Below are positions 44,861 to 53,178 of a stretch of 56,030 nucleotides of DNA, piece after piece. The stretch is from Nitrospira sp. (GTDB taxonomy: Bacteria > Nitrospirota > Nitrospiria > Nitrospirales > Nitrospiraceae), in NCBI GenBank assembly GCA_030444405.1, contig JARFPM010000023.1, forward strand, positions 1-56,030, given 5' to 3'. Position 1 is the first letter of the stretch. Each line of letters begins with the position of its first letter. The position numbers were made by a program, and so were the translations under genes. Below the pieces are notes generated by a model. It made no database searches. It was not told the DNA's origin and saw nothing but the letters and a program-made list of their open reading frames with translations.

Positions 44861-45433
44861 ATGAAAGATCGCCTACTCGTTCTCTGGCAGCACCCCTTCG
44901 CACCGTTGCTTCCCTGGGCGGGAGTCGCTCTGAGTCTCCTTCTCATGCTGTTCCTCGTCCAGGCTCTCGGTGTGGCAGCCGTTCAAGCAACCCGAGAGCG
45001 TTTGGAGAACGAATGGGCTGCGACCCGACAGGCGTTGATGTATCACCGTGAAGCAAGAAAGGCGAAAAAAGACTTGAGCCGGGTATGGGCGGCGCTTCCC
45101 GCCGAGCGTGACTTTACGCCGTTAGCGCTGGGGATTTCAGATGAAGCGAAGCGTGATCGAGTCACCTTGTCGACGCTGTCTTACAAGACTGAACCCACTC
45201 TCGTTGCGAATACGAGCAAAGGGTTGTTACAGGGGCCGATGACCGGGCGATACGAGGATCTCCGCCGATTCATCTATGGTCTCGAGACGGCGGAAGAGTT
45301 GCTGTTCATCGAGGATCTTGAGCTGACTCGGTCCGGAGGCACGCAGGACGCACTGTTGACGTTCAATATTAGGATTGCGACATACCTTCGTGGCGACGCC
45401 GTGGAGTCAATCCAGCCGGGACCAGCGCAGTAG
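44861..45433 (+). CDS. PilO/GspM-like inner-membrane assembly protein
   Basis: The product is 190 residues from the ATG at 44861 (a GTG at 44858 is also possible). It has a short cytoplasmic start, one membrane helix (about 17-42, FAPLLPWAGVALSLLLMLFL), a coiled coil and a ferredoxin-like periplasmic domain with MTGRYEDLRRFIYGLETAEELLFIEDLEL, the most conserved PilO-like segment. It follows the PilN-like gene without a gap. Confidence 0.82.
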   Translation: MKDRLLVLWQHPFAPLLPWAGVALSLLLMLFLVQALGVAAVQATRERLENEWAATRQALMYHREARKAKKDLSRVWAALPAERDFTPLALGISDEAKRDRVTLSTLSYKTEPTLVANTSKGLLQGPMTGRYEDLRRFIYGLETAEELLFIEDLELTRSGGTQDALLTFNIRIATYLRGDAVESIQPGPAQ

Positions 45434-45435
45434 CC

Positions 45436-46032
45436 ATGGATGCGAAAAAGAAGACGATTCTTGCCGCCTCGCTTATCTTTCTGTGGGCAGGGCTGGCTGT
45501 GTGGCAATGGCAGCTGCTGCAGGAGCCTGTTCGTGTTCCGCTCACGAATGTCACTGGTCACGCGTCCGTGGGGCGATATGCGGAGAAGGGGAGAACAGGC
45601 TTGCACGTAAACCTCGATTTGCTTTCATCCACGGGTCTTCAACGCCAGGCGACCTTCACAATGCCTCGAAACATTTTTACCCTGCCCCGTCCCGATGGGA
45701 CGTTCGCAGCCGGGAATGCCCCATCTTCCGCGAACCAGCCTTCGGATTCAGCCGAGACCTTGAAGCAACAAGAGAATGCGTTGGAAATAGAGCCGTATCG
45801 ATACCTGGGGTTTCTTCGCGTGGGCGAGGAGCAGCGGAAAAATGGGGATATTGCGATACTCAGAAAAGACGATGAGGTGCTGATGCTCAAGGTTGGTGAT
45901 CATGTCGACGACCATCTGATTCTGAAGGCGATCAATTCTGAAAGCGTGACCATCCGAAACACCGGTACCCATACGGATCAAACGGTGCCGTTGTCGGAAG
46001 AATCGTCGGAAGAACCATCGGGTCAGGAGTGA
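45436..46032 (+). CDS. PilP/GspC-like periplasmic protein
   Basis: The product is 198 residues with an N-terminal membrane anchor (7-26, TILAASLIFLWAGLAVWQW), a linker, and a small beta domain (about 125-180: YRYLGFLRVGEEQRKNGDIA, VLMLKVGDHVDDHLILKAI, VTIRN) with the HR/PilP-like fold that links the inner-membrane subcomplex to the secretin N0 domain. It ends in an acidic tail. It starts 2 bases after the PilO-like stop. Confidence 0.8.
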   Translation: MDAKKKTILAASLIFLWAGLAVWQWQLLQEPVRVPLTNVTGHASVGRYAEKGRTGLHVNLDLLSSTGLQRQATFTMPRNIFTLPRPDGTFAAGNAPSSANQPSDSAETLKQQENALEIEPYRYLGFLRVGEEQRKNGDIAILRKDDEVLMLKVGDHVDDHLILKAINSESVTIRNTGTHTDQTVPLSEESSEEPSGQE

Positions 46033-46038
46033 TGGATA

Positions 46039-46746
46039 ATGAGGAGCCTCTTAGCGCAGCGGAGGCGGCAAGAAACAGGGTTCTCGTATCTCATGGTGAT
46101 GATTGCCATCACTCTTATGGGGCTTGCTATGACGGTGGCTGCTCGGCAGTGGAAGACGATGGTGCAACGCGAGCTCGAAGCCGATTTGCTGGCCAAGGGG
46201 ATAGAAATTCAAGCGGCCCTGGCACTCTACTCGGCCAGCGCAAAGGCTGGAAGGGTTGTACCTGGTGAGGTCTACCCGCAAACGCTCGCCGAACTCACGA
46301 GGCCGCCCAAGCCCTTTCTCAGGAAGGTCTATCTCGATCCGGTGGGGCGCGGTGAGTGGGAATTGCTGCGAGCGCCCACGGGAGGCATCATGGGAGTCCG
46401 AAGCAAGAGCAGGCACAAGCCCATCAAGCAAGGTAATTTCCCGCTCGCAGTGCGCCATTTTGAAGGAAAGCCGACTCACTACGATTGGGTATTCCAATAT
46501 CCGAATCCGTCCGTGGTTGCGGCAGCGGGGCCAGTCACCAGGCCGTCTATGGTTCCGGAACAGCCGGCCATACTTGACCAGCCGATAGTTCCAAGGGAAC
46601 CGGTGCTTCGAGGCCAATCGACGGCTCCCGAGTCCATTCCTGAAGATGATGCGATAGATTCAGCTGATTCATCTTCGTCAATGAATCCGGCCTTGCCGCC
46701 AGAATCTCCTAGGGAACCCGTCATTCCATCGGAAGCGATGCAATAG
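46039..46746 (+). CDS. Atypical pseudopilin with proline-rich tail
   Basis: The product is 235 residues. A basic leader ends in ETGFSYLMVMIAITLMGLAM, a prepilin-like cleavage site followed by a hydrophobic helix, but position +5 is not glutamate. LYSASAKAGRVVPGEVYPQT and RKVYLDPVGRGEWELL resemble a GspG-like globular domain with a Pro-rich loop. The C-terminal 75 residues are Pro/Glu/Ser-rich (PEQPAILDQPIVPREPVLRG). Minor pseudopilins lacking Glu5 occur at the tip of T2SS pseudopili. It is the last gene of the operon. Confidence 0.82.
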   Translation: MRSLLAQRRRQETGFSYLMVMIAITLMGLAMTVAARQWKTMVQRELEADLLAKGIEIQAALALYSASAKAGRVVPGEVYPQTLAELTRPPKPFLRKVYLDPVGRGEWELLRAPTGGIMGVRSKSRHKPIKQGNFPLAVRHFEGKPTHYDWVFQYPNPSVVAAAGPVTRPSMVPEQPAILDQPIVPREPVLRGQSTAPESIPEDDAIDSADSSSSMNPALPPESPREPVIPSEAMQ

Positions 46747-47042
46747 TTTAGTAGTCGAAATATTCGTTGATATTGGAAGGCATTTCTACGGAAGTTCTAC
46801 CTCTTCCTCACATGTGATCTGGACAGGTGGATTGTTTGCAACGATGGCTGCGTCGTGTCCAATTTCATCATACGGGCGCTTCATGGGAAACCGCTCACAA
46901 TGGACGGGGTGGTATCTAGGCGCGGATCTTGGACAATCAGGGCCGGAGTATTACGCCGCTCTTGTTGGGATCTTGACCTGTCTCGTAGCCGCACGGTATC
47001 GTGAGCTTTGTTCTTAAGCGAAAGGCTCAGTTGGTAAGAATC

Positions 47043-48353
47043 ATGGAATCCCTAGACCGAAGTACCTCTGATCGGATGATCGACGAATCCAAACCGTTGC
47101 CTGTTTTGAAGTATGTTTCGGAGCTGGTTTCAAAGGCCAAACAGGCGTCTAGGAGATTGGCGTCTCTGCCGACAGCGACCAAGGATCAAGCACTCCTTGC
47201 CATGGCGGAGGCCCTCGAGGCTAAGTCGGACGAACTCCTCGCAGCGAATGAGCAAGATTTGAAGGCGTTTGGAATGACGCCCGCAAAGAAGGCGATGGCA
47301 GATCGCTTGAAATTGACCGAGAACCGGATCGTTGAGATGGCTGCCGGTATTCGTGAAGTGGCGAAATTGCCGGACCCGGTTGGGACCATGTCTGCTATGT
47401 GGATGAGGCCCAACGGGATGCAAGTCGGGCGGGTACGTGTGCCCATTGGAGTGATCGGAATCATTTATGAGTCGCGTCCCAATGTGACGGCGGATTCAGC
47501 CGCCCTCTGTCTGAAATCCGGCAACGTATGTGTGTTGCGAGGCGGCAGCGAGGCGATTCAGTCCAATACGACGATCGCCGCTATTCTGTCTGAGGCATCG
47601 GCAAAAGCCGGTGTCCCGCCCGGTGCGATCACCTTCGTCGACCGTGCGGATCGTGAGGTGGTGCCGGTGTTGCTCAAACAGGATCGGTTCATCGACTTGA
47701 TCATTCCGCGTGGCGGGGAATCCCTGATGAAACTGATCGCGGAACACTCGACGATTCCGGTCGTGAAGCATGATGCGGGCGTGTGCCATATCTATGTCGA
47801 TGCCGACGCGGATTCGGCGATGGCGGAGGCCATTTGTGTCAACGCCAAAGCGCAGCGGCCGTCCACGTGCAACGCAATGGAAACTCTGCTGGTTCACCAG
47901 TCGGCGGCGCGGACTCTCTTGCCCAAGCTTGCGGCAAGCCTCAACACGGCCAAGGTCGAGATTCGGGGTTGTCCGAAGACCTGCCAATTGATTCCTGAGG
48001 CCAAGCCGGCAAGCGAACAAGATTACGGCAAAGAGTTTCTGGACCTGATTCTTGCCGTGAAAATCGTGAAGAACATGGATGACGCGATGGAACACATCGC
48101 ACAGTATGGATCGCGGCACACGGAAGCGATCGTGACGTCGGATTACGGACGCGCCATGCGGTTTCTCAAAGAAGTAGATGCCAGTGCCGTTCTTGTGAAT
48201 GCCTCCACCCGGCTCAACGACGGGTATCAGTTCGGTCTGGGTGCCGAAATCGGTATCAGTACCTCCCGCATTCACGCCCGGGGCCCCATGGGGTTGGAAG
48301 AGCTAACCTGCTCTAAATTCATTGTCTTGGGGAGCGGCCAACTCCGCGAGTGA
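47043..48353 (+). CDS. proA: Gamma-glutamyl phosphate reductase
   Basis: The product is 436 residues from the ATG at 47043; GTG 47001 and ATG 47076 are other possible starts. It reduces glutamyl-5-phosphate to the semialdehyde in proline synthesis. Family marks: VPIGVIGIIYESRPNVTADSAALCLKSGN, the catalytic cysteine in QRPSTCNAMETLLVH, and GAEIGISTSRIHARGPMGLEELT-type ending (quoted in part: ARGPMGLEELT). proB is not adjacent. Nothing is seen in the 296 bases upstream. Confidence 0.96.
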   Translation: MESLDRSTSDRMIDESKPLPVLKYVSELVSKAKQASRRLASLPTATKDQALLAMAEALEAKSDELLAANEQDLKAFGMTPAKKAMADRLKLTENRIVEMAAGIREVAKLPDPVGTMSAMWMRPNGMQVGRVRVPIGVIGIIYESRPNVTADSAALCLKSGNVCVLRGGSEAIQSNTTIAAILSEASAKAGVPPGAITFVDRADREVVPVLLKQDRFIDLIIPRGGESLMKLIAEHSTIPVVKHDAGVCHIYVDADADSAMAEAICVNAKAQRPSTCNAMETLLVHQSAARTLLPKLAASLNTAKVEIRGCPKTCQLIPEAKPASEQDYGKEFLDLILAVKIVKNMDDAMEHIAQYGSRHTEAIVTSDYGRAMRFLKEVDASAVLVNASTRLNDGYQFGLGAEIGISTSRIHARGPMGLEELTCSKFIVLGSGQLRE

Positions 48354-50147
48354 ATGTCCTCCGACGCCATTGCATTTGCCCTGAACACTCCCGGCCATCT
48401 CCGATTTCCTTCCACGCGTACACTCGCTGAGCGTTTCGACGAGGTCGGGGGTTACGTCGAAACTCTTCCCACCGGTCATCTCAACTTCTATCGACCTGAT
48501 GGACGACGATTTCTGGCAGCGGATCCGGTGGGCCATCCCTTGCATGAGTGCGAATGGGAGACGACCCCTGCGGGGAAGGTCTCGCTGACGCAAGCGCGAG
48601 TCCGACTGGATTGGGGGCGATGGATCGGGATTAGGCCCGGCGGGCTTGTGAACGAAACCAGGTTGAATCTTGTCGCTAAGCCAGATTGGCGGCGGATTAC
48701 TCCGGATGACCTGCGTGCTATGGCTGCCGGGGCGTTAGGAGTACCAATCGAGGAGGTGCGGTGCTTTTATCGTGATGAGGATTTTGCTATCGATCCCAAA
48801 GGGGTGGCGACGATTCGACAACGAAAAGATGCATTCTATGTTTTGGATGGCGGGGGATTTGAAACGATGCGCTTCATGGCCTGCATGGGAGCCATGCATT
48901 GGGACCAGATCGACTTTCTCCCGGTGGTCGAACTGTTCAAATCGTTGTTGCCGGGGACGGGCTCTGCCGTGTTCGAGCTGATACGCGGATTGTATGACGA
49001 TCAGAACAAGGGACACGCTGCTCCTCCGAGGGTCTTACGGTATCGCGGGATTCCTACGTATCCATCCGAAGCAGCCTTTCGCTTGTTCAGCGGCTTTTTC
49101 ACGCCTCAGCCGTTAGGTGGTGAGGATCCATTAACAGCTTTCATGGACCCCTCAAAATCTCACCTTATTGTATGGCTGCCTGCCCAACATCCCCCCATTC
49201 GGTATCTTGACGAGAGCCAAGGGTTCTGTCTGACCGTGAAAAACGGGAGTGTCCAAAAGGCTACGCTTGCTGAAGATCCGGCAGGCCTTCCATACGTCAG
49301 TTCGATCGGACGCCGTGTGCTCCCACTGGATCGCAGTCTCCGGGTCGAAGGGAGTCTGTTGATTTTGAAAGATCGTGAAACGAAATTCATCTTGCCGTTA
49401 AATCCGGGTCTCCTGGTGAGGCCGTCGCCGCCCGACGAATGTCCGGTCAGTCCGGTCGATTGGCGCACGGTATTTGTGCAAGGAGTTCCGAGGGTTTCCC
49501 CGGTCGAAGCCTTTGAGGCGGTGCCCGTATTTCCCGAAGACGACACAGAGATCAGCGAACTCGCTGCCCAACCCTTCGTTGCGGATTATTTGGATGATCT
49601 CGGCGAGCAGGACCGCGAAATCGGAAGGCTGCGGTCGCAGGCGAAGCGTGTGCTCATTGTCAATGGGGATGCCGTCATTTCGACTTGTATTCTCTTTGAC
49701 CGGCCACGCGACTACACAGCGAGTGTCTGCCACTTTGCCTATGCACAGCGTCAGGCTCAGCAGCTCTGGACTCAGTGCGCCGAGGTGCAACGATGGGATT
49801 GGCTGCAACGAATCCGAATGGTGGCCGCTGGTACGTGTGAAGAGTTCCTGGCAAGCGGCGGACCCTATGACCTGATTTATCAGTGGTTGCCGTATGACTC
49901 GTTTGATTCTTCGACGACTATGAGGATGATCGTCATGAGATTGAGTCAAATGTTACAGCGCGGTGGTGATGCTTTTGTCGTTGGCCCGGTTCAACTAGGA
50001 GAGTTGGTGACACAGGAGCGGTCGCGGTTGCTGGTGCATTGGGATGAATCAGTTGCATCGCTTCCGACCGTTCTCATGCATAAGACGATCTTGCCGAAGG
50101 CCCGAGTCAAGCCAGGTCTTACGTTGTTTCATGTCAGGCGATTGTAG
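48354..50147 (+). CDS. Large protein of unknown function (597 aa)
   Basis: The ATG directly follows the proA stop, so the two are likely cotranscribed. The 597-residue product has no signal peptide or membrane helix. The N-terminus TLAERFDEVGGYVETLPTGHLNFYRPDGRRF and the middle part have no domain I recognise. The C-terminal third (VLIVNGDAVISTCILFD, YDLIYQWLPYDSF, MRLSQMLQRGGDAFVVGP) has the spacing of strands 1, 4 and 5 of a class I methyltransferase fold, but the SAM-binding glycine loop is not evident. Function unknown; a degenerate methyltransferase-like domain is a guess. Confidence 0.75.
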   Translation: MSSDAIAFALNTPGHLRFPSTRTLAERFDEVGGYVETLPTGHLNFYRPDGRRFLAADPVGHPLHECEWETTPAGKVSLTQARVRLDWGRWIGIRPGGLVNETRLNLVAKPDWRRITPDDLRAMAAGALGVPIEEVRCFYRDEDFAIDPKGVATIRQRKDAFYVLDGGGFETMRFMACMGAMHWDQIDFLPVVELFKSLLPGTGSAVFELIRGLYDDQNKGHAAPPRVLRYRGIPTYPSEAAFRLFSGFFTPQPLGGEDPLTAFMDPSKSHLIVWLPAQHPPIRYLDESQGFCLTVKNGSVQKATLAEDPAGLPYVSSIGRRVLPLDRSLRVEGSLLILKDRETKFILPLNPGLLVRPSPPDECPVSPVDWRTVFVQGVPRVSPVEAFEAVPVFPEDDTEISELAAQPFVADYLDDLGEQDREIGRLRSQAKRVLIVNGDAVISTCILFDRPRDYTASVCHFAYAQRQAQQLWTQCAEVQRWDWLQRIRMVAAGTCEEFLASGGPYDLIYQWLPYDSFDSSTTMRMIVMRLSQMLQRGGDAFVVGPVQLGELVTQERSRLLVHWDESVASLPTVLMHKTILPKARVKPGLTLFHVRRL

Positions 50148-50315
50148 ACCTGCGCGCAGCAGTCGGATTGTATCGAGGGGTTTTGTCCCGTGCAGGAACT
50201 GGTTTGTATCTTGAGATTCCTATAGAATTTACGGGCTGCTGCCGCCTGGGAATCATGTCGTACAGGCAAAGGCGTGACCCGTCGGAGCCTAGTTTATCAA
50301 TCGGGGAGGAAAACT

Positions 50316-50492
50316 ATGCCAAGCGTGTTGGACCGAGTGATCGAGAGAGAATTACGGAAAGAACTGAAAGATGCATTGATTCGGTTTGAACAACAGCTGC
50401 GACAGGCTGGAGTCACGGAGGAAAACCTAAGAAATCGAATGCGTGGGGCAAAGCAATTTGTTGCCTTCTTGTATGGTCGATATCTCGGATAA
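50316..50492 (+). CDS. Small helical protein of unknown function (58 aa)
   Basis: The ATG at 50316 has an excellent Shine-Dalgarno (GGGGAGGAAA). The product, MPSVLDRVIERELRKELKDA and onward, is nearly all charged amphipathic helix with the end GAKQFVAFLYGRYLG. No cysteines, no membrane segment. Such a short, strongly translated helical protein could be a regulator or a ribosome- or nucleoid-associated factor, but nothing in the sequence decides. It is convergent with the membrane-protein gene at 50685. Confidence 0.65.
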   Translation: MPSVLDRVIERELRKELKDALIRFEQQLRQAGVTEENLRNRMRGAKQFVAFLYGRYLG

Positions 50493-50684
50493 CAGCCATA
50501 GGGTAGCGCCAGGGGGTGATGAATGGGGTGATGGTCGATCGGCCTGGGGCCGCACTCTGGGTGAACACCCACTCAGCCCATCATCATGACACCGCTCATT
50601 CGTGCAACAGCCTGCCAACTTCCCCACGGGTCACTCTGCACGCTGTTGCATGAGTGAGCCGATAAGGTGCGCGCAAGGTGCTGA

Positions 50685-51251
50685 TCAATCTCCCGGTGCT
50701 TGCTTCACAGCAGATTGAGTCGATCGTCTATGTTGTAGCCCACAAATGATGAAGAACCATGCTACGGTTGGGAGCCAGATCCATTTCACCTCGCTGGCAA
50801 GCACGCGAAAAGCATCCTCGCTAAAAAATGCGCTGATGCCGATCGGAGATACGGCAACCGGGCGAGCCGAGAAAAAATATCGGTTCGTATCGAACGGGGA
50901 GAAGAAGGCCACACCGAGTCCGCCATCGGTCAGTGCATCGAGCACACCATGAGATGCGGTGCAGAGGAAAAGATAGAAGAATAGGCGCACCTGTGCTGCC
51001 GTTGATTTCTGCCGGTACCAGACACCCGTGAGAAGGGCACTCAGGAGGATGGCGAAGAAGAGTGAGTGGGTTATGCCACGATGACCCCACAGACCACCGT
51101 ATTGAATCCCGAAGGAAAAGCCGATGACGTCCAGATCTGGGACAATCGAACAGGCGATGCCGAGGAACAAGACCGGCCAGGTGAACAGTGAATGTTGGGG
51201 AGCCTTGCCGAGTGCAAGGGCAAGGAACGCGTGGGAGAATGCCGAGGCCAT
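50685..51251 (-). CDS. DUF457/YdjM-type membrane-bound metal-dependent hydrolase
   Basis: The start is the ATG at 51251 (AAAGG upstream) rather than 51302. The 188-residue product has four to five membrane helices and the family histidine/aspartate pattern: SHAFLALALG (about 4-13), VPDLDVIGF, GHRGITHSLFF and ASHGVLDALTDGG. The family is thought to be metal-dependent hydrolases of unknown substrate in the inner membrane; E. coli YdjM is SOS-regulated. It is followed on the same strand, upstream, by trmL. Confidence 0.87.
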   Translation of the reverse strand: MASAFSHAFLALALGKAPQHSLFTWPVLFLGIACSIVPDLDVIGFSFGIQYGGLWGHRGITHSLFFAILLSALLTGVWYRQKSTAAQVRLFFYLFLCTASHGVLDALTDGGLGVAFFSPFDTNRYFFSARPVAVSPIGISAFFSEDAFRVLASEVKWIWLPTVAWFFIICGLQHRRSTQSAVKQAPGD

Positions 51252-51279
51252 GTAGCTGCCTTTGCGAAACGAACGAACT

Positions 51280-51744
51280 TCAGACCCCCTGCTCAAACCC
51301 AATCTGCCGCCAGGCTTCGTAGACCACTACTGCGACGGCGTTCGAGAGATTGAGGCTGCGACTCTCTGGTCGCATCGGTACACGGATGCGCCGGTCCTCT
51401 GAAAACGATTCGAGGAGTGTGGGTGGGAGACCGCGTGTCTCCGGGCCGAACAGAAATACGGTGTCTCGAGTGTAGGCGACCTGGTCATAGCGTCTAGTTC
51501 CCCTTGTGGAGACAGCGAACAAGTGGCGATCCTTGAAGCGCTCCCCACATTCAGCCCAGTCGTCGTAGATGCTGATCGTCGCAAATTCATGATAGTCCAA
51601 CCCGGCCCGCACTAATTGTTTATCATCCATGGAAAAGCCAAGCGGTTTCACGAGGTGAAGCCGAACGCCGGTATTGGCGCAGAGGCGGATAATATTGCCG
51701 GTATTCGGGGGGATTTCCGGTTGGTAGAGGATGACGTCGAACAT
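51280..51744 (-). CDS. trmL: tRNA (cytidine/uridine-2'-O-)-methyltransferase TrmL
   Basis: The product is 154 residues, a minimal SPOUT methyltransferase. Motifs are PEIPPNTGNIIRLCANTG (about 9-26), VFLFGPETRGLPP and RVPMRPESRSLNLSNAVAVV, which form the knotted SAM site. TrmL methylates the ribose of the wobble base of Leu tRNAs. Length and motifs are normal. It lies just upstream of the DUF457-type gene on the minus strand. Confidence 0.95.
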   Translation of the reverse strand: MFDVILYQPEIPPNTGNIIRLCANTGVRLHLVKPLGFSMDDKQLVRAGLDYHEFATISIYDDWAECGERFKDRHLFAVSTRGTRRYDQVAYTRDTVFLFGPETRGLPPTLLESFSEDRRIRVPMRPESRSLNLSNAVAVVVYEAWRQIGFEQGV

Positions 51745-51820
51745 CTGAAGGGCAGTGTATCATGACACTTGCGCGCTGCACGATGAGCGTGCGGTACGGC
51801 GGAGCGCCATAGGTATGGCT

Positions 51821-51950
51821 TAACAGGATGCGCAAAAAGGCCGTCCAGCAAGGCCACAGCGAGCGAAGAGGTGAAGCGTACTCTGGGCCGTACGTTGAGC
51901 TTCTGAGCGATGCGAGAACGCCGCTGGCGGACTTTCTCCGCATCCTGTTA
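51821..51950. repeat. MITE-like element with 28-base terminal inverted repeats
   Basis: TAACAGGATGCG at 51821 and CGCATCCTGTTA ending at 51950 are perfect inverted ends; the similarity continues to about 28 bases per end with four or five mismatches (AAAGGCCGTCCAGC against AAAGTCCGCCAGC). The 130-bp element has no coding capacity. A diverged, truncated relative lies at 35608-35712. No clear target duplication is seen. The right-hand end overlaps the last three bases of galE. Confidence 0.85.
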
Positions 51951-52982
51951 GGTCGCTGGGCGGGGAGGATTGTATCCCTGAGGATTGAGGTTCTGCCACC
52001 GCCAAGCGTCGGCGCACATGTCGGCGAGGCTGCGTTCAGCCCGCCAGCCGAGAAGGGCAGTCGCCTTGCTGGGATCAGCGTAACAGGCTGCGACGTCGCC
52101 GGGCCGACGAGGCGCGACCCTGTAAGCCACCCGCTTGCGGCAGGCTTGCTCGAAGGCCCGCACAATCTCCAGCACGCTATACCCGGTCCCGGTTCCGAGA
52201 TTGACCGTGAGGCATTCTGCCTGGGGTATTGATCCTCCGAGCGCGTCCAATGCTTTGAGATGTCCTATGGCCAGATCCACGACATGGATGTAGTCGCGCA
52301 CACCGGTGCCGTCCGGGGTTGGGTAGTCATCCCCGAACACGTTCAGATGCGGGCGGAGGCCGACTGCCACTTGTGCCACAAAGGGCATAAGGTTGTTCGG
52401 CGTGCCCTGCGGATCTTCGCCGATCAATCCGCTCGCATGCGCACCGACTGGGTTGAAGTAGCGGAGAATGCCGATTCGCCATGAAGTATCGCTTCGCTGC
52501 AAATCCCGCAGTATCTGTTCCACGGTCAGTTTCGTTTGTCCGTAGGGATTGGTGGCGGAGAGCGGATGATCTTCTGTCAGCGGCAGCCGCTGCGGATCGC
52601 CATAGACCGTGGCAGAAGAGCTGAACACCAACTGCTTCACGCCGCATTCACCCATCGCCTCCAGCAGACACAACGAACCAACCACGTTGTTGTCATAGTA
52701 GGAGAGGGGCTTCTGTACAGATTCGCCGACCGCCTTCAGGCCGGCAAAATGAATCACCGATTGCGCGCCGCTTGCTCGCAGTGCCGTCGCCAGCGATGCC
52801 CGGTCGCGGATGTCGCCGCGGATGAAGCGGAGCCGTTTCCTGGTAATCCGTTGTACACGTTCTAGCGATTCAGGATGGCTGTTGCAGAAATTATCGAAGA
52901 CGGTAATCTCTTGTCCCGCCTGGAGCAACTCGACACAGGTGTGAGAACCAATATATCCAGCACCACCGGTGACCAGAATCAT
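51948..52982 (-). CDS. galE: UDP-glucose 4-epimerase
   Basis: The product is 344 residues, normal for GalE. NAD-binding [10 protein letters not shown] (5-14), the active-site [11 protein letters not shown] segment, NPYGQTK with the catalytic tyrosine and lysine, [10 protein letters not shown] and [14 protein letters not shown] are all present. It interconverts UDP-glucose and UDP-galactose for surface polysaccharides. Its TAA stop (51950-51948) is supplied by the terminal bases of the adjoining inverted-repeat element, so the original C-terminus may have been slightly different. Confidence 0.96.
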   Translation of the reverse strand: MILVTGGAGYIGSHTCVELLQAGQEITVFDNFCNSHPESLERVQRITRKRLRFIRGDIRDRASLATALRASGAQSVIHFAGLKAVGESVQKPLSYYDNNVVGSLCLLEAMGECGVKQLVFSSSATVYGDPQRLPLTEDHPLSATNPYGQTKLTVEQILRDLQRSDTSWRIGILRYFNPVGAHASGLIGEDPQGTPNNLMPFVAQVAVGLRPHLNVFGDDYPTPDGTGVRDYIHVVDLAIGHLKALDALGGSIPQAECLTVNLGTGTGYSVLEIVRAFEQACRKRVAYRVAPRRPGDVAACYADPSKATALLGWRAERSLADMCADAWRWQNLNPQGYNPPRPAT

Positions 52983-53178
52983 GCCTCATCTCCAGTAGAA
53001 CTTTCTTGCGGGGTTTCGTCTAAAGCCAGAGTAGCGGGATGATGAGGGCAGGTCAAGAAAGGGAATGAAACAGAGTGCGTGATTCGTGAGAGGCCGTCCG
53101 GCTGAAGCCCCGCCTGATATACTCTTCCTGCTTCTTGGTATAGTTAGATACACGCGCAGTGGAGTGCGAAACGGAAAC

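Noticed and set aside
46747-47042. Gene between the secretion operon and proA
   Set aside because: The only frames are short, without ribosome binding sites, and with non-protein-like content; nothing is seen in this stretch.
47496-48275. 259-codon open frame on the minus strand
   Set aside because: It lies fully opposite the conserved part of proA.
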